DNA of 64,000 nucleotides from Nageia nagi (taxonomy: Eukaryota; Pinophyta), in NCBI GenBank assembly GCA_050084985.1, contig JBITNC010000001.1, positions 153,016,001 through 153,080,000 of the forward strand, written 5' to 3'. The translations under genes were made by a program, and so were the position numbers. The first letter of the stretch is position 1; each line of letters starts with the position of its first letter. Below the pieces are notes generated by a model. That model did no database searches, was not told the DNA's origin, and worked only from the letters and a program-made list of their open reading frames with translations. Below are positions 45,341 through 57,179 of the stretch, in pieces.

Positions 45341-47935
45341 AGTTTACACATAATTGTCATGAATTGATTTTTAAAATATCAAATAAACTCACAAAATACA
45401 ACAAGAGGTTCAATTTATCCTCATCAAGATGCTCCTTATTCATCTCCTTCTAATTTTGAAGCCTATTTGGCACCTCCCCCTTCTATTGAAAGATCTCAAA
45501 AAGCTCACACACGTTCTCTACCTAAGAAAAACTACATAAATTTCAAATAAACCCACTATTTTACTTTGTGATATTAAATATATATGCATAGTAAAAAAAT
45601 AGAGTTGACATCATTTTACTTTGTGATAGTAAATAAATGGATATAATGAAAAAGGTAACGAATATATAGCTAAGAGAAGATTTTGAGGACTATGGAACTT
45701 TTTCTAGTACCTCTCCATAGAGAAATTTTCCATTTTCTTCTACAAAAACTTCAGCATAATGTTGCTTTCTTTTCTTATTTTATCACCTTGTGGGAGTCTA
45801 TCTCTTTAGAGTGGTGCACTTTGCAAAATTTTGTGCAGGTACCAAATTTTGTAATATGCCCACCCAAACTTTTTTTATTTTTTAATGGAGTTAAATTTTA
45901 CTATGCATTTTTATTGCCATTGTATCACATATTAAGGGAGTTTATTACTGTTATATAAAACACCTTATATAGTCAAGTATAATCAGGGTTTAATACCACT
46001 CAAATTAATTACCTTATATACCTAGATAAAATGATAGTTAAAAAGTGTCGTTAGAGAATTGTCATAAATTAATCATCATTAAAGCTTGATTTTATTGTAG
46101 TGTAATTTATATATCATAGATAAATAATTGTATTATTGTTATAAATGGTTTTATTATTATGTTTTTTTGTAAACCCATAGCTTATAATATTTTAATAAAA
46201 ATCATAGGATTTTTTCAACCCCTGCTTTTGTATGTCTTGTTGGAAACCTTATAATTTTTATAAAAACCTAGAAGTCATCATGGTTAGTCATGAATTCTTT
46301 GACATATTTTGGAACTTAGTGTGTACTACCTTTATACCTTCAAATGTATATATTATAGAAGAATAAACTATAATAAAAAATGTTGAATAAGTGTTGTTAT
46401 TGATATACTAAAATGGAGGAAAAGGTTAAATAAAATACTTAATGGAGAAATAAAACTAATAAGGGAAAATGTTACTCAAGATAATAATGATTATGATCAT
46501 AAATATGCTAGGATAAATGCATATGAAGATATCTATAAGTTAGTGTTGACACTTAATTTGTATATCTAATATCCTAAGTTAATTATCATATTACTTAATT
46601 TGTAATATAATCTATTTTAATTTTATATCAAATATTATGTCCATTTAAGTTGAATTATATTATCTTCTCATGTTGTTTATATTTTTATATCGAAGGATCC
46701 TAATATCATTTCTCTCATTTAGATGTGCATTTTGATGGTTTTCTTTCCTATAAAAGGTGGTAATGTAACATGAGGAGACTATAAAGTTTTTTTATCTCGG
46801 TAGATATAATCAAATAATAAAAAAACATAAGGCATCTCTTAATATCACCTATCAAGATTAGGTTTTGGTTTATCACATGATAATTTTTCATTTATATTTC
46901 AATACCATGATTTATCATGCTTATCATACTTTATATATTGCTTGGGATATGGATTATGAAGGCTAACTTTTCGAGAAGAATAGTATCAATGCTATGCATG
47001 ACATTTGAGATTGTTTGAAATATTATCCTGATTATTGAGTATTACATCCAAGATTCAAATCCAATGACAAGTTAGATTTTAGCATACAAATGATCATCCA
47101 AGTAAAGTGATAAGTATATCTCTCATGATCTATTTCTCATAGTTCATAAATATGGTTCAATAGTATAAGTACCATTATTACTAATTTATATTTTTGTAGT
47201 ACTTCATTTTATTATGTATTGTTCACACATAGTTAATTCATAGGATACTAAAGTTCATTCAATAGTAAGTTCCTAGATTTATATAAGATGTTTATGCATA
47301 ATTAGCTTAGAGGGTTAATTTTAAATATATACATATTGGTGAACATGATGTTTTTTAGCTTTGAAAATATAAAAAATAGGGTTTGATAAAATATCATAAT
47401 GCTTGGTATTTGGAACATATTTACAAACTTATATACTTGTAAGCCATTTTACACTCTTGGAAATAAATATATAAATTCTTTTTGTGAGAAAAGTAATAAG
47501 GAATGCAATCCTTCTAATCCCAAGGAAAAAATATACAAAGAGGAAGGGTATTAATGTCGAAAGAAAAAAATTCAAAGATTAAGGAAGTAATACTTATTAT
47601 CAACAAGTTAAATCTAGGTCTCTTTATATAGTTGAAAAGGAAGGATCTTATCATGGAGTCATTTATGATACCCACTATAACAAAAAATTTATATCACTAG
47701 TTTAATAAGTTCAATAAAGCAATTAATATATTGAGAGGCTTAGACTAATGGAGAATCCTAAGATGAATAATTTTAAACCATATCAAATTAGAGGATGGTT
47801 AATGTTAATAGGAGAGAATGAAAAACTAAAGCTTAATGACTTAGTGTTGAATATAAAAGTGCATCCTAGGCAATCCTATGATTCTCAAGTGCATTCTATG
47901 ATCTAGCAATGGGTTTTTGAATGAATATGGTGGGA
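45341..47935. other. Unclassified AT-rich sequence
   Basis: No motif recognised. An open frame at 45683-45958 (91 codons, aromatic-rich) has no family. From about 47740 to 47860 the plus strand reads FKPYQIRGWLMLIGENEKLK with stops, possibly the end of a retroelement ORF ahead of the LTR-like block at 47940. Confidence 0.35.
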
Positions 47936-47939
47936 TAGG

Positions 47940-48640
47940 GTACTCATATATGAATATGCTTGCTCAATCTCTAGAGTAGGCTAGATCCTTATAATATGAG
48001 GTTAAAAGTGTAGGAATGAGATAAATAATAGGAAATAAACAATTGAAGGAAAATGCAGGAAAAAAGTATACATGGAGGAAATACAATAAGTAAATACTAA
48101 AATTAAATAATTTAAACCAACTAAAACTAATCAACCCTAGGCACTATTAGCTAAGGCTATAGTCCATTGCTAAGTGTAGGGAATAACAAGTTGGCCATTG
48201 TTAGAATCTTACAATTACATCACAAAGCTATAATTATAATCATATGTATTTATACATCTAAAGATAACAAATTTGATAGCCACAAATAGTAGAGGGAAAG
48301 CTAATTGTATTATATTGAAATATATGAAGATACATGCACTACAAGGAGGGATACAATGCTCAAAGTCTAACCCTTTATTTATCTATTTACAAACATTTAT
48401 AGAAGAATTTACATAGTAGGGAGATAAGCTCTTGTGAATCCTACATAAGCAAAAAATTTAATGCCTAGAAGGCTTCATTCATGGTTCAATGCTAAATAAA
48501 TTCTAGTAGTAGTACTACTCTAAATATTTAATGTTCACTTGTCTATTGAAACTATTGTTTATCATCATATGATCTAGTAATTTCTCCATTTAGCAGCCAG
48601 TGATGGATATTTTATAGTAATCTTTTCAAATTAGCTCATT
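47940..48640 (-). repeat. Diverged LTR-like block related to the 8453/17189 LTRs
   Basis: The order of short phrases parallels those LTRs in plus orientation: a 'ggctatagtccatt' segment (agtaatccatag there), 'cttacaattacatcacaaagc' ('cttgcaattgcaatacataacc'), 'gataacaaatttgatagccacaaa' ('gataacaaccacaaaa'), 'tagagggaaa', 'ttgtattatattgaaatatatg' and a 'caaagtctaaccctt' end. Identity is low. Probably an old solo LTR or fragment of the same family; orientation is taken from the match. Confidence 0.45.
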
Positions 48641-51600
48641 TGTATTTGGTATTTATTTAGCTTAATAGCTTGTGCAACAAGTGCTTATTGTAATATACTT
48701 GTACTATTTCATAATATTCTAGGCTCTATGTATTACAACTCTAATAATTTTTGATTGGTCATTAGATAACTACTTTGCTAGTGTGTATGGCTCATGGCTC
48801 CTAAGTGATAATATCAGTCTATGATATATTGATATTGATGCAACTATCTCCTAATTCTATGGAAAAGTGTGTGTCAATGTTGACCCAATAACATAGTCAT
48901 GGGGGTCTCACATACTAGATTCTATGGACCCAAGTGTTGGTGCAAGTGTTGGATGCTTGGTCATAGTCATTTTAAAACCTTTGAGTTTTATAATGTTATT
49001 GCATATTTAATAACTAATTACTACAACTATTAGGATTGGGGACTTTTTGTGGGGTACTGATATCATGCTTAAAAATTCCCACAATTCTAACTACTTCTTA
49101 TTCATTACTTTACCACCATATGGTCTTTGATTTTTAGGGATTAAATTTTTGAGAGCTATTATTCATTGGGATATCATCAATCACTTAGAATTTGAGTCTT
49201 TTATATACAAGAAGAGAACAATGGTTGAAAATATCTTGAGTTTTACTATTCATCACTATCTACTTCTAGGTTCCAAAAATTTTAGAGTTAGGGATGACTT
49301 CTTTAAATAAAAGTTTCCTAGGTCTACTATCAATAACTTATTATTTCTCTTCAATCTCAAGGTCTTATAGATTTAGGGGAATTTATAGTTAAGGATGATG
49401 TCACTCATCAAAATTGACTTGGCTTTAGGTGCTTAAAATACTTTATAAAATTTTATACCTAATCTTGTATATCTCCTACACCTTGGTGTAATACTACCAC
49501 CTATTCTTAATAATGTTTTAAGCTATTCTTGATATCCCAAACCCTAAAATTTTAGAACTAATTTTTTTATTAGTTTAAACACTTGAATGATGTAGGAATG
49601 GACTACGTGATCTATACTAACATATCAACATTGCTAGCTAAGTAGCACTCATATGGCAAGATAGGATAAAATTTGGATTAACCAATCTTGATTAAATCTT
49701 TTTTGGTGTTCACTCCATAACTCTCATCTTATTGGGATACATCTCATACTTGACTCCACCATTTCTACTCCATGTACCATGCAACAAACATTCTGATCAT
49801 GGTGTAGTGGTTTTCTACTTGAGGCCCATATCATTCAAGAGAACATACATCCACTAGGTTACACATCCTCTCCTAATGATAACCCTTCAAATCATAGGAG
49901 TGGATAGTTTGTTCTATAAAAACTTCCTTATAAGAAAGTAAACATCATTTCCTATGGAAAAGTCATCATACTCATATATTCTAAACTACAAGTAGTTTGA
50001 ATACTAAATTATCCTCACTTGGTAATTGTATTTTTATTAATTGCTACCCTCATATGACACTTTATCAAGGATATGAGAAACTAGCCTATCCATATCTATT
50101 GGCTAGGCTCACCATGGGTTCTGGCATCCCTATGCCCATATCTTAGGGATCCATTTGGTATTGTAACAATACCTTCAAGTGGTTTTTATATTTTAATAAA
50201 TTTTAAGCAAGATTATAAAATAAAATGACCAATGTCATATCAATACTAAAATAAGTGACCCTAAATTAATTATTAAGATTTGTAGGCTACATGCTTGTAC
50301 TTAGCTTTAGGTGTTATCTATAACAAACCATCCTTCATATTTAAAAATCAATCAATAATAATGTATATAGGAAAGTTTAAGCTAAGCTTGTTTAGGAAGT
50401 TACACAAGATATTAGGTAGTACTATAATTATCCCACACACATGGAGTTGCATATTTAGTACTACTTTATAAGGGTTCACATGCTAGAATCTAGTAACGTG
50501 CCTTGAGATGACATTGAATTCAACTACTTCTAAAAAGGAATTGTAGAATAAAGTGGTCCTCACTCAAGGTATATTATTTTTTCTTATTGTTTAGTGAGTG
50601 AGAGTTTGACTAACAAATATTCTATATCACTTTTACTCATTATTGATACAATCCATAAGTTTCATTCCTACTTTAATTCTATTGAGTCGATTCCATTCTT
50701 TTAGGGTTTATCTTTTAACCTAGGTAATTTTCAAGTTTTAACTTTGACCTTCATTAAAAGATACATTATTAATTTAGTGCTATATGAGCGTTTCATTATG
50801 ATTGAACCCATGTCCATTTATACTCAAAACTTGAAGCTATTATTCCTAAGAATAGGTTTTCTACATTATTAGTTCCAATCATGTTATAAGCTTTTCTCCT
50901 TTTCTATTAATAGCAAAATAACACATATTATGGTTTATTAAGTAGATTTATTCTACCAAATCATCACTATTAGGTTATCCCATTTGGTTTCTTTACAATA
51001 TATAAGGACCCCTAGGGTCATCCAAATTGTTATCAACTTATGTTTTCCTTAGGGACATTAGGGTTGTGTTTATATTAATAATTAAGATATACTTTTACTT
51101 CCCTTAATAAATGAGTTTATTACTATGTGCATTAATAAAAATGTACTAAGTCCCTTCTTTGATCCATTTACAAGCACATAGTGTTAATAATATCAATCCC
51201 TAAGGTTTGATCCATACTTCAATATAGTATTACCAAAAGATTATCTTGTATTACAGATCCTTTCTTTTTATATAATGTGGATTATAACTTAGCTTGTGAG
51301 CATCTTGGGATGTTAGTATTGTTTTATACTATTAGCTATAGCTATAATATAAATGCAACCTAGGTCAATATATCATGTAGGAGAACTAAGATTATCCCAT
51401 GACATTAAGGGCCTTCCTAAGTATCATTTGTACTTATATAAATAAAAGCATAATTTGAATTAACACTGACCATTTACATAATAATTCTAATTTATTTTTT
51501 TCATCATCTCTTATCCTTATACTCATAATGTTCTTGTGTTACCCATTAATTGTCTTCATATAGGAATACATTTAGAGTCCCTACATTCGAATGAGAACAT

Positions 51601-51690
51601 ATCATAGGGTAGACATATTTAAATAACATTAATGGATTATAAGTAGTTTCTAAGTAGGGTTTCATCAAAACTTGCATTCCATATAAAAAT
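48641..51690. other. Unclassified AT-rich sequence
   Basis: No coding motif, RNA gene or clear repeat pair seen in about 3 kb. It lies upstream of the first copy of the 51.7/57.2 kb repeat and may be more of the same element, too diverged to align by eye. Confidence 0.35.
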
Positions 51691-52289
51691 TGATACATGA
51701 TGATACTAAATTACAATGAATTAGGGAAACCCTTATTAATCACAAGGGGGTTCCCTTACAATCTTAGATGTACAAATACATGGTATATACATCAAAGCTT
51801 AGTATATAATGGATTAAATATAACTTCATCCTCCTTGGCGTATATTCTACCATCTTCATATTTCAAACTTTTTCCCAAGGATCTAAAGATTATTGGTTTG
51901 GGTACTAAGAAAGGTTTGGAGTCTTTGAGGATCAAGATAACCCTTTCTTGTTTATGAGCATGATGTAAATGAAATTATCTATATGACATCTCATTCCTTT
52001 AATGTACCTACAAAGGTTTTATTTCCTCTCTAGGACTATCTCCCTTCCTAAATCACATGGTAAAAGTTTCAAGATCTAATCAATACTCATGAACCTTACT
52101 CAAAGTATTGTCATTGCAACATCATACTATACATCCTCAATTATTAATTTTCTACCTTTGTAATTTGATTACATGAAATATGTACATATTATTTATTATA
52201 ATTAATTAATACTTCATAATATAAATCTTATTGAACCTTAACAATCTCATTCCTTTCCCATATTATACTAATTATAACAACAATTTCAC

Positions 52290-52914
52290 ATCATTGTTAG
52301 AAAATTATATACTACGGAGCAATGGAACACATAAAATATTGTAGAAAATATAAACACAAAAAATGCATAAACAAGAGAGACACAGATATATGTGGTTCAC
52401 CCAGTTTGGGCTACGTCCACACCAAATAGCTAGTCCTTCCTTTCTATTATCCAGCAAAGTGAAGAAATACAACCTACAACAGATCTATTGTAATATCCTC
52501 TATTTTCTCTCATAGTATCACGTCTCTATTTCTACTCACCAACACACGTCTACTACAATGCCCTCATACAAAGAGAGGGGTTTTTATCTAGGGAAAAAAA
52601 CCCTAAACCAAACATAAGTTCTACTGTCAGATCATTCACCTAATGAATGGCCCAGATTGATTAGAAATTACTATACTTTTACAAGATGATTTTACATCTA
52701 TTTTTAGCTTTGGGGGTGCTACCCCTGAACCCCCATCGGGGGACCACTAGCCCCCAGACCTCCCAGCTGGGGGGGACATTTCCCCCCAAACCCCTGCAGG
52801 GGGACAAGTCCACCCTACAACCCCCCCGCGTGGAGGGGTGTATAAACTTCCTGGGGTATACATCCGGTTGAAATAAAGAATTTTGAACAATCATGCTCCA
52901 CACACAACAATCAT
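52290..52914 (-). mobile_element. Solo LTR with 5-bp target duplication
   Basis: LTR 52295-52909 (615 bp) starts TGTTAGAAAA and ends CACACAACA, flanked on both sides by the perfect 5-mer ATCAT (52290-52294 and 52910-52914). On the minus strand it reads TGTTGTGTGTGGAGCATG... with a TATA-like GATAAAAACC (about 52585-52576) and a typical plant LTR phrase, GTGGACGTAGCCCAAAC (about 52415-52399), so the element pointed to the minus strand. No internal domain remains: the rest was lost by LTR-LTR recombination. The intact duplication and preserved CG sites make it one of the younger insertions here. Confidence 0.9.
52715..52845. repeat. GC-rich array of four palindromic modules inside the solo LTR
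   Basis: Self-complementary cores sit every 30-35 bases: CCCCC-atc-GGGGG (52730-52742), CCCAGCTGGG (52762-52771), CCCCTGCAGGGG (52791-52802), and CCCC-gcgtgga-GGGG (52824-52838). Three of the cores are followed by a similar 'ggacca/ggacat/ggacaa' tail. The open frames seen on both strands here are by-products of this pattern. Confidence 0.85.
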
Positions 52915-54534
52915 ACCAAAAATTAGTGTATTATAAGATTCTACTATGGTATTAAATGTTTAGTTATGGAATATCTAAAAAAAATATTTAATTAAAGTTA
53001 GCCATCATCCATTCCCACTACCCATGCTTTGTAAAAGATAAATTTATTACCATATTACCGTAAGATGTGTGCAAAAAAACCTGGTCATCATGGGAGATTT
53101 AATGCTTCGTAATTGGATGGTTTCTCTAAAATGTATTCAAAGAGGTATCATTTGTAGTAAGATGATGTTGGATTTGAAGGATTTCAAAGCATTGAAGTGC
53201 TACTTGTTACTAAGAAATTAGGTCTAACAAGTACTTTTGGAGGTTTGGGAATATAGTGACATCATCCTCATTACCCTGGTGCTACTCACTTCGTATAAGA
53301 CTTGATAAGGTACTCTCAAGGATTAGAAATATGGTATCACAAATTAGAAGTCTCTAATGCTTTTCATGGCATCGTTAATGAGGAGGAAACATGGATAAAG
53401 AGAAAGAGGCACATTTTACAAGAGCTCAAGAGATATAGTTCCTAAGGCGCAAGAGAGTTCCCACTCAAGGATTGAGATGAGGTGAAAATAAATCCCTTGC
53501 TTTCAAATTCAAAAAGGGACTACATGAGCATGGGATGAGAATAGTGTCATAAAGTAAATAATTACTTGAACATCCAAAAATGTATGGAAAAGGTCTTCGA
53601 TTTTCCCTCCCTTGGTTACACTATTTTATGATTAGAAAATAACTTGAATCAATGCTCTATAACATTACAAAGTTTAAACTAGAAAAGGTTGTAGACTTTA
53701 ACATTTCACTATACATGCAACATAGGGAGAAGACATTAGCACATGATAAACATTCTCTCCACACTTTACCTATTATTCCATCCTATGGTCTTCAAGATGG
53801 ATACTAAAAACTTGCTTAGAATGCTTATGAGGAAAGAGGGAGGCTAAGAGAAGAATTAAGGCCTTTCCTAAAATAACTCCCATGAGCATTCATGTCATGG
53901 TTGTGTACAAAGAGTAGTCCTTTCAACCAATAAATTAATACATGCATCATATGACTATGGTACTCATTTTCTAGCATATTTTATATGAAGAATAATCAAC
54001 TATACCACCTTCCAATATAAGAGGTACAAAGCTTCACATGTAACTATCAAATACAATAATGAAGTGTCTCTTCAATAAGTGGTAATAATATTACTTGCAA
54101 TTTAACCTCATTAATATGTATTCATAAACCTTCATCAAGCATTCTCTTCTTCAAAACATACCAAATAATATCAAATTAATCCATATTTTAGCTATACCTT
54201 ATATAAAATGCAAAAAGGAAAGCACATGAATTTGAGATGGGAGGCTTCTTCTCTCCATGGTACTCTAAACCAAAGCTTGTAAATGACAAGGTAGTAGTAG
54301 TGTATTTTTCTAAGGTTCCTCCTTTTGTTTATAGCCAAGGTGGTTATAATATTTTCAAACAAGTGTCTATTCATCCACTTCAATAAGTTTTGTGGAGAAG
54401 ATGTAGGTATTATATTTTTTTTTGTAGTGGGTCTAAATTAATTTTGTTGGCATGTGTGGTGTCATAAAATATTTTGGACTCTTTTATATTAGACTACAAA
54501 TTGATTCCAATTATTTCATACACCTTACATAAAG

Positions 54535-55050
54535 CAACAAATTATGTGTGATCCTATCTCAATTATTTTCACAAACTACCAAAATAACTTTGTAACATAC
54601 ACAACATGATAATAGTCTTTTTTAACTATAACTTTTAAATTTCATCTCATTTCACTAGAAAGCTTAAGTGAAATTTTTAAATTCAAAAGAATGGAATATA
54701 TAAAATTCACCATATTCCTTCATACATTTGATTTTGATCATTTTTTACTCCTTTCTTGAATGTACTCAATAGGATTTAGATGGAGAATGTATTTCTCTTA
54801 AGAAAAAAAGTATGTGAGGATCCTATCATGACTATTATCATAAACTACCAAAATAACTTTGTAACATACACAACACGATAATAGACTTTTTTAACTATAA
54901 CTTTTAAATTTCAACCCATTTCACTAAAAACCTTAAGTGAAAATTTTAAATTCAAAAGAATGGAATATATAAAATTCATCATATTCCTTCATACATTTGA
55001 GCTTGATCATTTCTGATTCCTTTCTTGAATGTACTCAATGATTTCTAAAG
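54535..55050. repeat. Two tandem copies of a ~270-bp repeat
   Basis: 54549-54773 and 54819-55040 match closely: gatcctatc, aaactaccaaaataactttg, taacatacacaaca(t/c)gataa, cttttttaactataactttt, aaaagaatggaatatataaa and cctttcttgaatgtactcaa occur in both. A weaker third copy lies at 59755-59920. The closeness of the two neighbours against the weak third suggests a more recent local duplication within copy A. Confidence 0.85.
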
Positions 55051-55060
55051 TTAGGGTAGA

Positions 55061-57179
55061 AACATTTCTACCATAGAAAAGAGGAAACTCCCTTTCACAT
55101 TAGGTTTGTTGATCATTTTGTTATTTCCTTTTTCTAAAGCAGCTACTTCTTGTAGCTTTCTCTTCTTATTTTCCTTTTGTAGATCTAAGAAGCTTTGCAG
55201 GGTGATGTTATTCTTCACTTCTACAAGGTCATTAGGCATTTCTCCTTTACTTTTTTTTTTTTAATATTTCTTTCCTTTTCTAGACCTCTTTTTTCCTACC
55301 ATACTAAAATAAACAACATATGCATTTAAGATGTGTTCTAAATTTCTAAGTCACATGGACATACTTTAAATAAAATAAGAACTTTATTGATAACATTTTT
55401 CATTTCCATTATAAAATATAGTAAAACATATTCTTGAACCTAGTCTATTACATACTCTAGCCCTTCAATGAAATGTAGCTCTTCCATGTGTACATTATCC
55501 CCCATGGCATTTAGTCTCTCAGTTACTTTTCACAATTTCATTTCATGGTTTACCCTAACCGCTAGTGGAGGTGTAATCTGAATAGGATTTTCTAAGGAAA
55601 ATTGTACTCTTAAAATTTATAGTATCTTTGAGTTCACATTCTCCATCTAAATCATCATGGAGAACTCTTATTTCACTTATATTATCATATGAAAAGATAT
55701 TGTTTTTGTGAATCTACTCCATACAACTATGGGCCTTGAGTATCATTCTATTTTAGCTAGATACTCATTTCTTCTAGCAGTTTGATTATTGACTTGCTCT
55801 ATTGGGGAGACATGACTTTCCTTAGTTCATTTGAAAAATTCTTGAGATGGAATCTCATGTAGTTCAGCTATTTCTTTTTCCAATATCAAAGTTTTATTAA
55901 CTTTAGTGTTTCACAATCCATTGAATGAAAGTATATCATTAATGTTGGATAGGATATTAGACTCTGTGGGTATCCAAGTCCAAGACCATCCCATCTCGTT
56001 GTATCTTAATATTTTCTACATATAAAAGGTAATAAGTTAAGATCAATTATTATTCACTACTTTACCTCAATTTCTAATGGAAACTTCAATCTAATACCAA
56101 TGTAATGCAACCAACTTTCACCATCTAAACCCTTAAATTTAGGACCTATTTTTTAAAAGTTTATTGATCTATCTTCTTCACATGGTTCACTATTAATGGA
56201 ATTATATCCCACATGTATTACATAGCAATACCTTTTTTTTTTAATTGGGTTTTAACTTTTTTCAAGGGATCTTACTATTTTAATTCCATAACAATTCCAT
56301 TTAATTTGCTCTTTTATCCAAGCATCCCAAAAAGTTTTTAATAGTATCCCAAGCTTTCCTAAGGATCCCTAACATCTCCCAATTGTCTCCCAAACATAAA
56401 TTTTATGAACAAATCCCTTGCATCCTAAGTTTATACTTCTTAGTGATCCTATTGGGATATAAAGGTACTAAATACTACATTGGATTTCTTTAGGGTTATT
56501 ATCATTCACTATAATTTATCTATGTTAGATATTCCCTTTTAAATTTAGAAATATTTGTAAAATTTATTTGATATTATTGACCCATATTCATTCACATCAT
56601 GTATCCATTAATATCTAAGAAAGAATCATTTGAATCATCTAGGTGCTATCTTTACTCATCTATTTGTTAGTATCGACTAATGAGTGTCATTGAAGCTCAA
56701 GATTTAACCATCCATTTAATAAAATTTAATAAAGTTATCTTTAATGAAATATTTAAAGTACAAAGCTATTACATAAGAGAGCAATACTGGAATTCATACA
56801 TTCTTATGCATTCAATAGATGATTTAAACTAAATTCAAAAGTCATAATTCTTAGAGCCAAGGAATAATTGACATTAAGAGTCTTATTCTAAGATGTGATT
56901 TCTTTCTTATCATTACACAATTCTAAGGTAATGATATATTTATATTCACCAATTCACACTCTTGATGGAGGACTATTAATATAAAATTAGAGATCACATT
57001 TCTCTATAATTTAAGGTTATACAATAAGGACCTCATTTGTAATTTGAAATCCATTCATTAATAATTTCTATAGAATTCCTAAGTTAACTTTAAGTTCTTA
57101 TTTAAACATAAAATTATATCAAATACCTATTGAATGAAGTTTTCATAAATTTTTTACAAAATAATATTAATGTACAGTA
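55061..57179. other. Unclassified sequence between the two repeat copies
   Basis: A minus-strand open frame at 55051-55239 (LVEVKNNITLQSFLDLQKEN, Lys-rich) overlaps the end of the tandem copy; it may be a retroelement ORF fragment but carries no motif. The rest shows nothing I can assign. Confidence 0.35.

Larger units (their letters stand above)
51700..55060. repeat. Copy A of a multi-kb dispersed repeat (collinear with 57180-59940)
   Basis: Two anchors show the relation. First, 51710-52289 parallels 57185-57610 (gggttcccttacaat, cccaaggatc, aggactatctcccttcc, catcatactatacatcctc against gttcccttttacaat, ccaaggatc, aggactacctcccttcg, catcatacatcttc). Second, 53930-54420 parallels 59210-59660 (gaggcttcttctctccat, aaggttcctcc, aagtgtctattcatc, and counterparts). 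Both anchors are in the same order and orientation in A and B. Copy A is interrupted by the solo LTR at 52295-52909. Confidence 0.6.

Noticed and set aside
52679-52903. Overlapping open frames on both strands with Pro/Gly-rich products
   Set aside because: They arise from the GC-rich palindrome array inside a solo LTR, have no motif and occur on both strands alike.
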